Assembly: GCA_018830135.1 (NCBI GenBank)
Contig: JAHJTB010000089.1
Location: forward strand, 1 to 49,994
DNA: 49,994 bases
Direction: 5' to 3'
Source of the DNA: Pseudomonadota bacterium
GTDB taxonomy: Bacteria; Desulfobacterota; Desulfarculia; Adiutricales; JAGVGV01
The notes under the pieces are model-generated. The model saw only the letters and a program-made list of their open reading frames with translations, did not search any database and was not told the origin of the DNA. Of this stretch, positions 1 to 9,176 are shown piece by piece (within the stretch, counting starts at the first letter, position 1; every line of letters begins with the position of its first letter). The position numbers were made by a program, and so were the translations under genes.

Positions 1-1548
1 GGAAAAGCCGGGGGAAAATATCAGGTCGAAGGTCTCCCGATCGGACAGTTGGGCCTCCGCGCCGATCAGTTTTCGCTCGACGGCCCGGGCCCGGATGCGC
101 TCGAGGTCCAGGCCGGCCCCGTCGTCCTGGATCTGGATGAGGACGTTGGCCCCGGAGTGGACGGCCGAAATTCGCAAGGTGCCTTGCGGGGGCTTGCCCG
201 ATGCCCGCCGGACCTCCGGGAGTTCGATTCCGTGGTCGATGCTGTTGCGGATAAGGTGGACCAGGGGGTCGTTGAGCCGCTCGATGACCGTCTTGTCCAG
301 TTCGGTCTCCTCCCCCTCGGTGACCATTTCCAGGTCCTTGCCCAGTTCGTTGGACAGATCGCGCACCAGCCGCCTGAACTTGCTGAACAGGGTCCCGATG
401 GGCACCATGCGGGTGCTCATGGCATTGTCCCGCAGTTCCGCTGTCAGCCGTTCGACCTCCTCGGCAATGAGCAGCAGGGAGGGATCGTCCCGGCCGGCGG
501 CGGTCTGGCTCAGGCGGGCCTGAACCGTGACCATCTCCCCGACCAGGTCAACGAGCTTGTCCAGGCGGTCCGAAGGGACCCGGATGCTGGTGACGTCCGC
601 CTTCCGCTGCCTCTGTTCCCGGACCTCCCGGACGTGCTGCTGTTCGAGCAGGGCGGACTGGACCCGATCCGGGGTGACGACTCCGGCCTCGACCAGCATC
701 TCTCCGATATGCCGCTGGGACACCAGCGTCTTTTCCAGGTCCGCCGCGGTCAGGTCCCCCCGCTCGATCAGTATCTCTCCCAGCCGCTTGTAACTCGCCT
801 CCTCCTCGAAACGTCCCTGCTCGTCAATGACGTCGATGTTCAGATCGCAGTCGTCCTCGACGAAAATGAAGACGTCCTTGATGGCGTCGATCCCCCGGGC
901 CGTGGTCAAGATCACGTCCCAGTAGGTGTAGCAGGCCTCGGGGTCGAAGACGTCCAGGCCGGGAATGTGGTCGGTCTGGGCCACGACCCGGGACTGTCCC
1001 AGTTCCTTTAGTTCGTTGAGCAGGAGAACCGGGTTGGTGCCCCGGCTGAAAATATCGGTATGGGGCCGGAACCGGATCCGGTAGGTCACCTCGTTGCCCC
1101 GCACGGCTTCAGGCGGGGCCGGCTTCCCCTCGTCGGCCGGGTCTTCTTCCGGCTGCCGCGCCCCCCGGTTCTTGTCCCTGAAAGCCGCTTCCAGGGCACG
1201 GGTCCGGGCTTGGTCCGGCGGTTCGCCTCCGTCCGCGGCATCGACCATGACCTTGATCTGATCCCGGGCGGCCAGGGTCAGGTCGATCAGGTCCCTGCCC
1301 GTTTCAAGCCGGCCGGATCGAACCATGTCCCAGGCGGTCTCCACCTCATGGGTGAAAGCGGCGATGTCGTCGAAGCCGAACATGGCCCCGGAACCCTTGA
1401 TGGTGTGCATGGCCCGGAAAATCCGGCCGATCAGTTCCTCGTCATCCGGACGTTCCTCCCATTCCAGCAGGGAGGTTTCCAGTTCGGCCAGGAGTTCGTG
1501 GGCCTCTTCCTTGAACGCCAGGCGGTGGATATCCATCTCGTTGGTCAT
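1..1548 (-). CDS. cheA: Chemotaxis histidine kinase CheA, C-terminus cut off by window start
   Basis: Minus-strand reading from ATG at 1548 (MTNEMDIHRLAFKEEAHELLAELETSLLEWEERPDDEEL...HTIKGSGAMFGFDD) gives an HPt domain with the HTIKGS motif; frame stays open to position 1; followed upstream by cheY and STAS genes. Confidence 0.85.
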   Translation of the reverse strand, partial: MTNEMDIHRLAFKEEAHELLAELETSLLEWEERPDDEELIGRIFRAMHTIKGSGAMFGFDDIAAFTHEVETAWDMVRSGRLETGRDLIDLTLAARDQIKVMVDAADGGEPPDQARTRALEAAFRDKNRGARQPEEDPADEGKPAPPEAVRGNEVTYRIRFRPHTDIFSRGTNPVLLLNELKELGQSRVVAQTDHIPGLDVFDPEACYTYWDVILTTARGIDAIKDVFIFVEDDCDLNIDVIDEQGRFEEEASYKRLGEILIERGDLTAADLEKTLVSQRHIGEMLVEAGVVTPDRVQSALLEQQHVREVREQRQRKADVTSIRVPSDRLDKLVDLVGEMVTVQARLSQTAAGRDDPSLLLIAEEVERLTAELRDNAMSTRMVPIGTLFSKFRRLVRDLSNELGKDLEMVTEGEETELDKTVIERLNDPLVHLIRNSIDHGIELPEVRRASGKPPQGTLRISAVHSGANVLIQIQDDGAGLDLERIRARAVERKLIGAEAQLSDRETFDLIFSPGFS

Positions 1549-1910
1549 CCCAGCACCTTTTTGATCACGGCGACAAGCTGTTCCGGCTTGAACGGCTTGA
1601 CGATCCAGCCCGTGGCCCCGGCGGATTTGCCTTCCTGTTTTTTGGTATCCTGGGACTCCGTGGTCAGCATGACGATGGGGATGAACTTGAAGCCGGCATT
1701 GGCCCTGAGTTGGCGAATCAACTCGATCCCGTCCATATTGGGCATGTTCAGGTCGGTAAGGACCATGTGGATCGGCCCCCCGTTGATCTTGGCCAGGGCG
1801 TCCCGGCCGTCGACCGCCTCGATTACGTTGTACCCGGCCTGTTTCAAGGTGAAACTGACCATCTGGCGAACGCTGTTCGAATCATCGACGGTCATTATGG
1901 TCTTGCTCAT
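1545..1910 (-). CDS. cheY: CheY-like single-domain response regulator
   Basis: MSKTIMTVDDSNSVRQMVSFTLKQAGYNVIEAVDG...VLTDLNMPNMDG...KPF; receiver acid pocket, phospho-Asp, T/S and K present. Confidence 0.92.
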   Translation of the reverse strand: MSKTIMTVDDSNSVRQMVSFTLKQAGYNVIEAVDGRDALAKINGGPIHMVLTDLNMPNMDGIELIRQLRANAGFKFIPIVMLTTESQDTKKQEGKSAGATGWIVKPFKPEQLVAVIKKVLG

Positions 1911-2269
1911 GACGTCGTCCTCCTGGCCCACAGACAGCTATGGTCGCGGTCGAGATGGCACCCGGTATGCCTCGAAAATCCGGCCGCCTCGATCGCGCGG
2001 ACCAGAAACTCGGGATGGGGCCTTGTAAGGCTGAAGCACTTGTCCCCCGCCAGAGCCGTCCGGTGGGCCGAACAAAACAGTTGCAGGCCGGGCAAGGTGA
2101 TTTCGGTCACCGACTCCAGGTCGACCACGACCCGGTCGGCCTTGGACAGCGCGTCCGCCAGAGCGGCTCTCAACTCGGCGGCCCGCTCGATGTTCAGTTC
2201 TCCGGCCATGATGATTTGACCGGTCCGACTTTTTTCATCCCATTTAAATTCCACTCCGGCCTCCTCCAT
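1907..2269 (-). CDS. STAS-domain protein (anti-sigma-factor-antagonist-like)
   Basis: MEEAGVEFKWDEKSRTGQIIMAGELNIERAAELRAALADALSKADRVVVDLESVTEITLPGLQLFCSAHR; STAS pattern, position in chemotaxis operon. Confidence 0.8.
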   Translation of the reverse strand: MEEAGVEFKWDEKSRTGQIIMAGELNIERAAELRAALADALSKADRVVVDLESVTEITLPGLQLFCSAHRTALAGDKCFSLTRPHPEFLVRAIEAAGFSRHTGCHLDRDHSCLWARRTTS

Positions 2270-2325
2270 CTCGTCCGGCTGCGTTCCGGTCAGACCGCTT
2301 CAGGTCTTTCCCCCCGCAACCCCGC

Positions 2326-4266
2326 TTAAAACAGTTCCACGTTGTCTCCCAGGTCCTCATCGCCCGATTCCTCGGCTTCCTCCTCCGGCTTGGGCGCCGG
2401 TTCGCTGAACAGCTCAACCCCGTCGCCCAAATCCGTTTCCTCCTCCGTCGTGGCGGCCGGGTCCCCGAAAAGCTCGATCCCGTCGCCTAAATCCGCTTCC
2501 CCGGCCGACGTCTCCGGGGCAGGGGCATCGAACAGCTCGAAGCCGTCGTCAAGTATGTCGTCCCCTTGAGGCGTTGGGTCCGCCGGGCCCCCGCCGGCCG
2601 CCTTTCGGTCCTGACTGGTCAGGACGGCCTGATGGACCGCCCTTTCACTTTCCATGGTGTACCGGCTGGCCAGGGCCTCGAGGCCTTCTCCGGAGCCGGG
2701 TTCACCGGAGGACGGGTCCGCCGGGGTCTGCTCCAGAATCTCGCCCAGGCCGACCAGGGCCTCGCCGATCCGGGTTTCCACGCGGCGGTGCACGGTCACG
2801 CCGCCCAAGAGGTCCCGGATGTCCTCGGTCAGGGCCCGGCTCTTGCCCTCCACCTCGTTCATCATAACCAGCGAACGGCTGTTGGCCTGTCGGACGGCAT
2901 CGAGGACCTCGGTCAGTTCACCGACCGCCGCTTCGACTTCGGCCGTCCTGGATCGTTCCTTTCGCAACTGGCTCCTGGCTTCTTCGATGTCCCGGTGGAC
3001 GGCGGCCAGGGTGTCGGTGTACTGCCTGGCCTCGCCGGCGACATCCCGTATGGCCTCGGCCAGGATGTCCAGGGTCATCCCCTGCCGGCCGATCTTGGCG
3101 GCCCGGATCGTGGCGTTCAAGGCGATGAACTTGATCGAGTAGCCGCTGCCCTGAACGCCGGCTAAAAACTCGTTCATCACCTCGATAGTTTCGGCGACTG
3201 AAGCGACGGCGGTTTCGATTTCACGCCCGGCCGAGTCGTGCCGCCGCAAAGCGGCCGCCGCCTCGAGCATGTCACGCTCCAGCCGGTCCAGAAAGGACTC
3301 CCCCGCCCCCTCCTTTTGATTGACGAACTCCCTGGTCTCCCGACATCCCTGGTCCAGGCTCTCGGCCACCCGGTCCAGGTTTTTGAATATATTTCTCACG
3401 GCCGCGTTGAAATCGTCCCCGGCCTGACGAAGCAGGGCCGTCTGAAGCTCGCAGGCGCCCCGGAAGCCTTGGTTGTTTTCGTCTTCGACCAGGTCGGTCA
3501 AGGCGTCCTTGACGTGCTCCAGACGCTGGCGGGTGATGTCGTGGAACTGCATGGACATGACCACTTCGCCCACGCTTCGGCTGATCTGTTCCGAGCGTTC
3601 GCTTACACACCGGATCGCCTCGGATGAAGCGCTCTGTTTGGCCAACAGGTCGGACAGACTGGAAGCAACCAGGTCCAGGACCGCGCGGCCCTGACCGCTC
3701 TGTTTTTCATGGAAGTCTCGCAGCTTGGATAAAAGAGACTGGACCTGCCGGTCCAGGCTGTCCAGACTGTCCAGCACGTCGGACGCGCTTTGTCCGATCT
3801 GGGCGGACTGTCTGGCCACCTCGTCGGAAAGGAATCTGAAGCTCTGGCCGCCGCCTCTGAGGTGGGCGCTTTCGATCCGGGTCAGCGTGCCCAGGATATT
3901 CAGGGTCCGGGCCACCAGGCCGAAACGGCCGAATACGCGCCGGGAACGCTCCAGGCAACTCCGGACGCTTTCCAGCGCGGCCAGATCGCCTTGCAGGACC
4001 TCTTCCGAGGCCTTCATATAGCCGGTCATCCGGCCGGCCAGTTCCCGCAGGTCTTCCACCGTCCGGCCCATGGATTCGCCGGACAGCAGGCCGGCCAGGG
4101 ACTTCCCGGTCTCCGTCATGTCCGCGGAACGGCGGTAGACATCCTGGAGGCTCTCGCCCAGGGCCAGAAAATCATCCTCGGTGGAGACGGTCAATGTCCC
4201 GATCTCTTCCGCGATCCGCTTGAGCCGGTCTTCCCGGCTGGCCATCGGTCGGTCAAGCAAACTCAT
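2326..4266 (-). CDS. Soluble methyl-accepting-chemotaxis-like protein with repetitive acidic ELF C-terminal tail
   Basis: Long helical/coiled-coil protein with MCP-like segment (GYSIKFIALNATIRAAKIGRQGMTLDILAEAIRDVAGEA); no evident TM helix; in chemotaxis operon. Confidence 0.75.
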   Translation of the reverse strand: MSLLDRPMASREDRLKRIAEEIGTLTVSTEDDFLALGESLQDVYRRSADMTETGKSLAGLLSGESMGRTVEDLRELAGRMTGYMKASEEVLQGDLAALESVRSCLERSRRVFGRFGLVARTLNILGTLTRIESAHLRGGGQSFRFLSDEVARQSAQIGQSASDVLDSLDSLDRQVQSLLSKLRDFHEKQSGQGRAVLDLVASSLSDLLAKQSASSEAIRCVSERSEQISRSVGEVVMSMQFHDITRQRLEHVKDALTDLVEDENNQGFRGACELQTALLRQAGDDFNAAVRNIFKNLDRVAESLDQGCRETREFVNQKEGAGESFLDRLERDMLEAAAALRRHDSAGREIETAVASVAETIEVMNEFLAGVQGSGYSIKFIALNATIRAAKIGRQGMTLDILAEAIRDVAGEARQYTDTLAAVHRDIEEARSQLRKERSRTAEVEAAVGELTEVLDAVRQANSRSLVMMNEVEGKSRALTEDIRDLLGGVTVHRRVETRIGEALVGLGEILEQTPADPSSGEPGSGEGLEALASRYTMESERAVHQAVLTSQDRKAAGGGPADPTPQGDDILDDGFELFDAPAPETSAGEADLGDGIELFGDPAATTEEETDLGDGVELFSEPAPKPEEEAEESGDEDLGDNVELF

Positions 4267-4851
4267 TGTCGCGCTCCATGTCCACCTTCGCTGCCGGCCA
4301 TATTCATCTCAAGGATTCGCCGGGTCCGGGTTCGTCCCGCCCCACATTCCCGACCGGGCCTTACCCGTGATCAGGCGGCCTGACAGACGGGTCCTTGCGA
4401 GCGATCGTTCGAACGTCCCCGAAGCGTCATCAGAATTCGTGGTCTATCGCGAGTTTGGCGGTTGTCCGGTTCCGTGCAGTCAGCGGGGTTGGTCTCGGGT
4501 TGCCCGGCCCGCCAATAAATAGAGCAAATACCGTACCACTGAGGGGAAAAATATTTTTATGCTACAAATCAATATGTTATATTATTGCCGGGTTGACGAA
4601 ACCTGTCCGAATCCAACCTCGGACGTTCCGGAGTCCGCTCGGATCAGACATTTTCCAATTTTCCTGGACAAGCGTACCGGCCAAACGTCCAAAAGGTATC
4701 AAGCGGTCGATTCGGCCTGGGCAGTCTTACAGTAGTTGGGGGCGGTTTCAGGCCACCCTGGCGCGGCCTCTGTTCATTGTGGGATGACAGGCTTTCGGCA
4801 CGAGCGTCGAACCAAAGGCCCCACTCTAAGGGGATACCCCCAAAGGCGGCT

Positions 4852-7800
4852 TCAGCCGCTGTTTATCATGGGCTTGATCTTTTGAAGGGGCATGACGACC
4901 TTGAACCCGAGTCCTCCGGAGCGGACCATCTCGATACGGCCGGCCAGCCGCCCCTGGACCAGGGCCTCGACCAGGTCCAGTTCCAGACCGCTCCTCCTGC
5001 CCGAGGCCGGCTGATCGGACAACCCGGCGCCATCACCGGTCACGGTCAGTTCCAGGCTGTTTCCGTGGACACGGGCCTCGACCCGGATCCGGCCCGGGCC
5101 TCCTTGTGGAAAGGCATGCTGGATGGAATGGGTGATCAGTTCGTTGACAACCAGACCGCAGGGCACGGCCTGGTCGATAATCACGCGCGGTTCGCCGCTG
5201 ATCTCGACTTGAAAGGCAATGCCCCGCCGGCCGGTCTGGTACAAACCGGACAGGGCGGCGACGAGTTTTTGCAGATAGGTTCCCAGGTCGATGGCAACCA
5301 TGGTTTCGGCGTCATAGAGCGACTCGTGAACCAGGGACATGGCGGCGATACGGCTTTGGGCCTCCTGAATGAAATCGAGGTCCCCCTTGCTGCGGGCTCG
5401 GGCCGCCTGGAGATTGAGCAGGCTGCTGATGACCTGCATGTTGTTTTTGACCCGGTGATGGACTTCCCGGAGAAGCACTTCCTTTTCCTTCAGCGCCGTC
5501 TCCAGCTTTTCCCGGGTCTGTCGGCGCTCGGTGACGTCGCTGATGAAATACAGGGCCGCCGGATTGCCTTCCCATTCGATGGGCACGCCGTTGACCTGGA
5601 CCCAGATCATGTGGCCTTTTTTATGGACGATCCGGGTTTCATAGTTCTGGGGCACGTCTTCTCCGGACAGCCTTTTCCGATACCGTTCCAGGATCAGTTC
5701 CCGGTCGTCCGGGTGGACGAACTCGATGAAGGGCCGCGCAAGGTCTTCATCCGCGGTGTAACCGGACAGCCGGCTGCCGCTGGGATTGATGTATTTGACC
5801 GCACCGTCCTGCAGGACGCAGATGATTTCATAGGCGTTTTCCACCAGGACCCGAAATTTCTCATCCGAGGCCCTCAAGGCCTCCCGTGCCCGTTCCCGCC
5901 CGGTAATATCCTCTCCTGAACTCAGGGTGCCGGTAACCCGGCCCGCGTCGTCCCGCAACAGCGCGTTGCGCCATCGGATAAGCCGTTCCCGGCCGTCTTT
6001 TCCGCGAATACGGCTTTCCACGAACCCCAGTTCTTGCACTTCTGCTTCCAGTAAACCCTTGAATTCCGATCCGGCCTTTTCTCGAACGTCCTCGGGCAGG
6101 CAGGTGTCGAACCAGTTGCGGCCGATCAGTTCCCGCCCTTCGTAGCCCAGGACCTGGTTACCCTTCCGGTTGATGAGCGTGACCCGGCCCTCCCGGTCCA
6201 GGGCCAGCAGGATGACTTCCACCACATCCAGGCATTTCCGGGCCAGACGGTTTTCATCGCCCGATCCTGTTTCGACCAGGGCTGCCTCCACTTCGGAGCA
6301 GACGCCGAAAGTACCCTGGAAGGCGCCGTTGGCGTCAAACAGCGGAATCCCGGACAAATGGACCTGGAGGCGGGTCCCGTCTTTCCTGATGAATACGATT
6401 TCATAGCTTCCCGACCTGCCCTCCCGCCGCTTGCGGAATTCCCGGCGCTGCATGTCCTGATAGCTCTTGTCCACGATTTTCAGTCCCGGATGGCCGATCA
6501 GTTCTTCCCGGGTGTAGCCCAACATCCGGCAAAGGTGCTCGTTGACCTGTTGAAACCGGCCTTGGGCATCGATATGGATCACTCCGTCATTGATGGTTTC
6601 GACCAGTCGGCGCAACCGGGCCTCGCTCTCCTTGAGCGCCTCATCCGTCAGCCTGCGGGCGGTAATTTCCCGGGTGCTGAATACGGCGCCCTGCTCCCGG
6701 CCCGCTTCGTCGAACAGAATCCGGCCCAGGGTCTCGAACCAGAGATACCGGCCGTCCTTGTGGCGCATGCGGTACTGGGCCTCGACGGGCTGGGGTTCCA
6801 GGGAAACTTGCCTTTCCTCGATGATGCGCGCCAGTTCCAACAGGTCATCCGGATGGACCAGGGCCACGATGGGCCGGCCGATCAGTTCACCTTCGTCGTA
6901 TCCGAGGATGGTCTGGTAGGATGGACTGACAAAGATAAAATTGGCCTCCTGGTCGCACATGGCGATCATGTCGGCGGTGTATTGGGTCACGAGCTCGTAT
7001 AGCGCCTCCTTTTCCCGGAGCGCGTCCTGGGCCTTCCTCCGATCGGTCACGTCCCGGGCGATGCCTCGAAAGCCGATGGGCTGGCCGGCCGAATCCCGGA
7101 CCAGGGAGGCGGACAACTCGTGATAGACCAGGGAACCATCCGGCAATACGGCATCGACCTGGACCTTCTTGGCCGGCTGGCCCGTGGTGTAAATCCGGTT
7201 GAAGGCGTTGAAAATCGTTTCCGATGATTCCGGAGTCATGTATTGGCGATAGTTGGCCCCGATGATTTCTTCTTTCGGGCGTTTGGCCAACTCATGAAAC
7301 CAGGGACTGATGAAGGTGTAGCTGCCTTTCAGATCGACTTCGAAATAGCCTTCATCGATACTGTCTGTAAGCGTCCGGTACTTGCGTTCGCTCTCGCGCA
7401 AGGCATCCTCGGTCCGTCTACGTTCCGTGACGTCCAGGGCCACGCCTCGGAAACCCACCGGCCGGTCGTCCCGGTCACGGATCAGGGAGATCGAAACCTG
7501 AAGGATTGTTTTGCGGCCATCCTTGGTCCTGCTGTCATACTCCAGGGCCTGAATCGGCTTCCCGGTGCGAAAGACCCGATTGTATTCGAGGTATACGGCA
7601 TCGGCCGTTTCGGCCGGGACATAATCCCGGTAATTCATGTTGAGGAGTTCCTCGTGGGGATAGCCGACGATCTCGCTGAAGGCCTGATTGAAAAAGAGCA
7701 GGTTCCCGGCCAGGTCGATCTCGAAATATCCCTCCTGCATACTCTCCAGGATGGTCCGGTATTTTTCCTCCTTTTCCTTCAACTCCGCTTCCGCCTGCAG

Positions 7801-8592
7801 GCGGCTGGTCACGTCCCGCAACACGGCCATGGTGGCCGGACGCCCCTGGTATTCAATCAGGTTCGACCGGCCCTCCATGATCATTCGCCGGCCGTCCCGG
7901 TTGATGAGGGGCACCTCGAACTGTTTCATGCCCGTATCGCCCCGCATGCGAGACTGGTGCATCTCGATCATCAACTCCCGGGCCTCCGGGGCCACCACCT
8001 CGGTGAAATGCCGATCCGCGGTGTCCGCGGTGGAATAACCAAGCATTTTTTCATAGGTCGGATTGCGGTACACGGTCTTACCGTCCTGGATGACCACGAT
8101 GGCGTCGTTCATGGATTCGGCCAGGGTCCGATACATGCCCTCGCTCTCCTTGAGGGCCTCCTCCATTTTTCGTCTTTCCGCGTCCACCTCGGCCACGTAC
8201 AAGGCCATCTCGATCGTGACCTTGAGGTCCCGGTCCTGGAAGGGCTTGAGCACGTAGCCGAAGGGCAGGGCCAGTCTGGCCTGCTTCAGCCTTTCCTCCT
8301 CGGCGTACGCGGTCACGAAAACAACCGGGACGTTCCAGCGGGATCGAAAAACTACCGCGGCGTTGATCCCGTCCATCTCACCGGCCAGAACGATGTCCAT
8401 CAGCACCAGATCGGGCGGGTCCTGTTCCGCCAGGTCCAGCGCCTCCTCGGCCGAAGCCGCGGTGGCCCGGACCGAATACCCGAACTCCCTGAGCCTGGCC
8501 TCCAGGTCCGAAGCAATGATAATCTCGTCTTCAACAATCAGGATTCGAGGTGATTTCAAAGCGGGTGCCCCCTTCTCGCTGACCCTCCGCAT
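4852..8592 (-). CDS. Hybrid sensor protein: N-terminal receiver, multiple PAS/PAC domains, HisKA_2-type dimerisation/phosphoacceptor region, degenerate HATPase
   Basis: N-terminal PRILIVEDEIIIASDLEARL..VLMDIVL receiver; repeated PAS/PAC segments (DGRYLWFETLGRILFDEAGREQG, VGFRGVALDVTERRRTEDALRESE); REVHHRVKNNMQVISSLLNLQ; C-terminal HATPase-like fold. Confidence 0.88.
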   Translation of the reverse strand: MRRVSEKGAPALKSPRILIVEDEIIIASDLEARLREFGYSVRATAASAEEALDLAEQDPPDLVLMDIVLAGEMDGINAAVVFRSRWNVPVVFVTAYAEEERLKQARLALPFGYVLKPFQDRDLKVTIEMALYVAEVDAERRKMEEALKESEGMYRTLAESMNDAIVVIQDGKTVYRNPTYEKMLGYSTADTADRHFTEVVAPEARELMIEMHQSRMRGDTGMKQFEVPLINRDGRRMIMEGRSNLIEYQGRPATMAVLRDVTSRLQAEAELKEKEEKYRTILESMQEGYFEIDLAGNLLFFNQAFSEIVGYPHEELLNMNYRDYVPAETADAVYLEYNRVFRTGKPIQALEYDSRTKDGRKTILQVSISLIRDRDDRPVGFRGVALDVTERRRTEDALRESERKYRTLTDSIDEGYFEVDLKGSYTFISPWFHELAKRPKEEIIGANYRQYMTPESSETIFNAFNRIYTTGQPAKKVQVDAVLPDGSLVYHELSASLVRDSAGQPIGFRGIARDVTDRRKAQDALREKEALYELVTQYTADMIAMCDQEANFIFVSPSYQTILGYDEGELIGRPIVALVHPDDLLELARIIEERQVSLEPQPVEAQYRMRHKDGRYLWFETLGRILFDEAGREQGAVFSTREITARRLTDEALKESEARLRRLVETINDGVIHIDAQGRFQQVNEHLCRMLGYTREELIGHPGLKIVDKSYQDMQRREFRKRREGRSGSYEIVFIRKDGTRLQVHLSGIPLFDANGAFQGTFGVCSEVEAALVETGSGDENRLARKCLDVVEVILLALDREGRVTLINRKGNQVLGYEGRELIGRNWFDTCLPEDVREKAGSEFKGLLEAEVQELGFVESRIRGKDGRERLIRWRNALLRDDAGRVTGTLSSGEDITGRERAREALRASDEKFRVLVENAYEIICVLQDGAVKYINPSGSRLSGYTADEDLARPFIEFVHPDDRELILERYRKRLSGEDVPQNYETRIVHKKGHMIWVQVNGVPIEWEGNPAALYFISDVTERRQTREKLETALKEKEVLLREVHHRVKNNMQVISSLLNLQAARARSKGDLDFIQEAQSRIAAMSLVHESLYDAETMVAIDLGTYLQKLVAALSGLYQTGRRGIAFQVEISGEPRVIIDQAVPCGLVVNELITHSIQHAFPQGGPGRIRVEARVHGNSLELTVTGDGAGLSDQPASGRRSGLELDLVEALVQGRLAGRIEMVRSGGLGFKVVMPLQKIKPMINSG

Positions 8593-8700
8593 GTCCGTCG
8601 GGCGCTCGACATCCGGGACCGGCCAGGGATTCGACTTGCCTGTCCTTGACGAAAACAGGATGCCGCATCCGGCGCACAGGTATCCGCTTGGTATTGCCCC

Positions 8701-8728
8701 CGTAGAAAAAATCGGTCTTTTTTCTACG
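8701..8728. promoter_or_regulatory. Perfect 11-bp inverted repeat (CGTAGAAAAAA-tcggtc-TTTTTTCTACG) upstream of hybrid kinase gene
   Basis: Read directly: stem 8701-8711 pairs with 8718-8728, 6-nt loop. Confidence 0.55.
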
Positions 8729-8974
8729 TGCCGATGCCCTGCCCTGATATTGATAGTTCATCCAAGGGATGTCAAGGGGCCAGGAGGCTGAGGGCCTGCC
8801 GGGTTTCGGAATAAGGTTGACTTGAACAAACGGGATGGACTACCATAACCATATCTCTTTAATTGGTTGGTTTTAAAACAAGTTCGGGATCAATGCTTCG
8901 ACGGACCGCCAAGCGGTCCACCGCTTCGAGCCCTTTGCCATTATGGGCTTCGAATCGCGGGCGTCCGGAACGGC

Positions 8975-9096
8975 AATTGAAGCTCCCCGCGGCAAGCCGC
9001 GGGGAATCTTCGAATGTAAGGAAGAAAAACCCATATTAGTTGGCGGGCTAACCCCGCACCAAGCTACGGGGAATGGGCCCGCCTGCATGTTCAATT
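8975..9096 (+). repeat. Dispersed two-hairpin repeat, copy A
   Basis: AATTGAAG-CT-CCCCGCGGcaagCCGCGGGG-AAT-CTTCGAATGTAAGGAAG...CATATTAGTTGGCGGGCtaaCCCCG..CGGGGaatgGGCCCGCC..TTCAATT; related sequence at 30555. Confidence 0.8.
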
Positions 9097-9176
9097 CGCG
9101 ATCCTCGACGCCGGTTGCCTTGGCGCGGATCAGTCCATTGTTATCAGACCATTCTTACTCCAAAGGAGAATGAATC

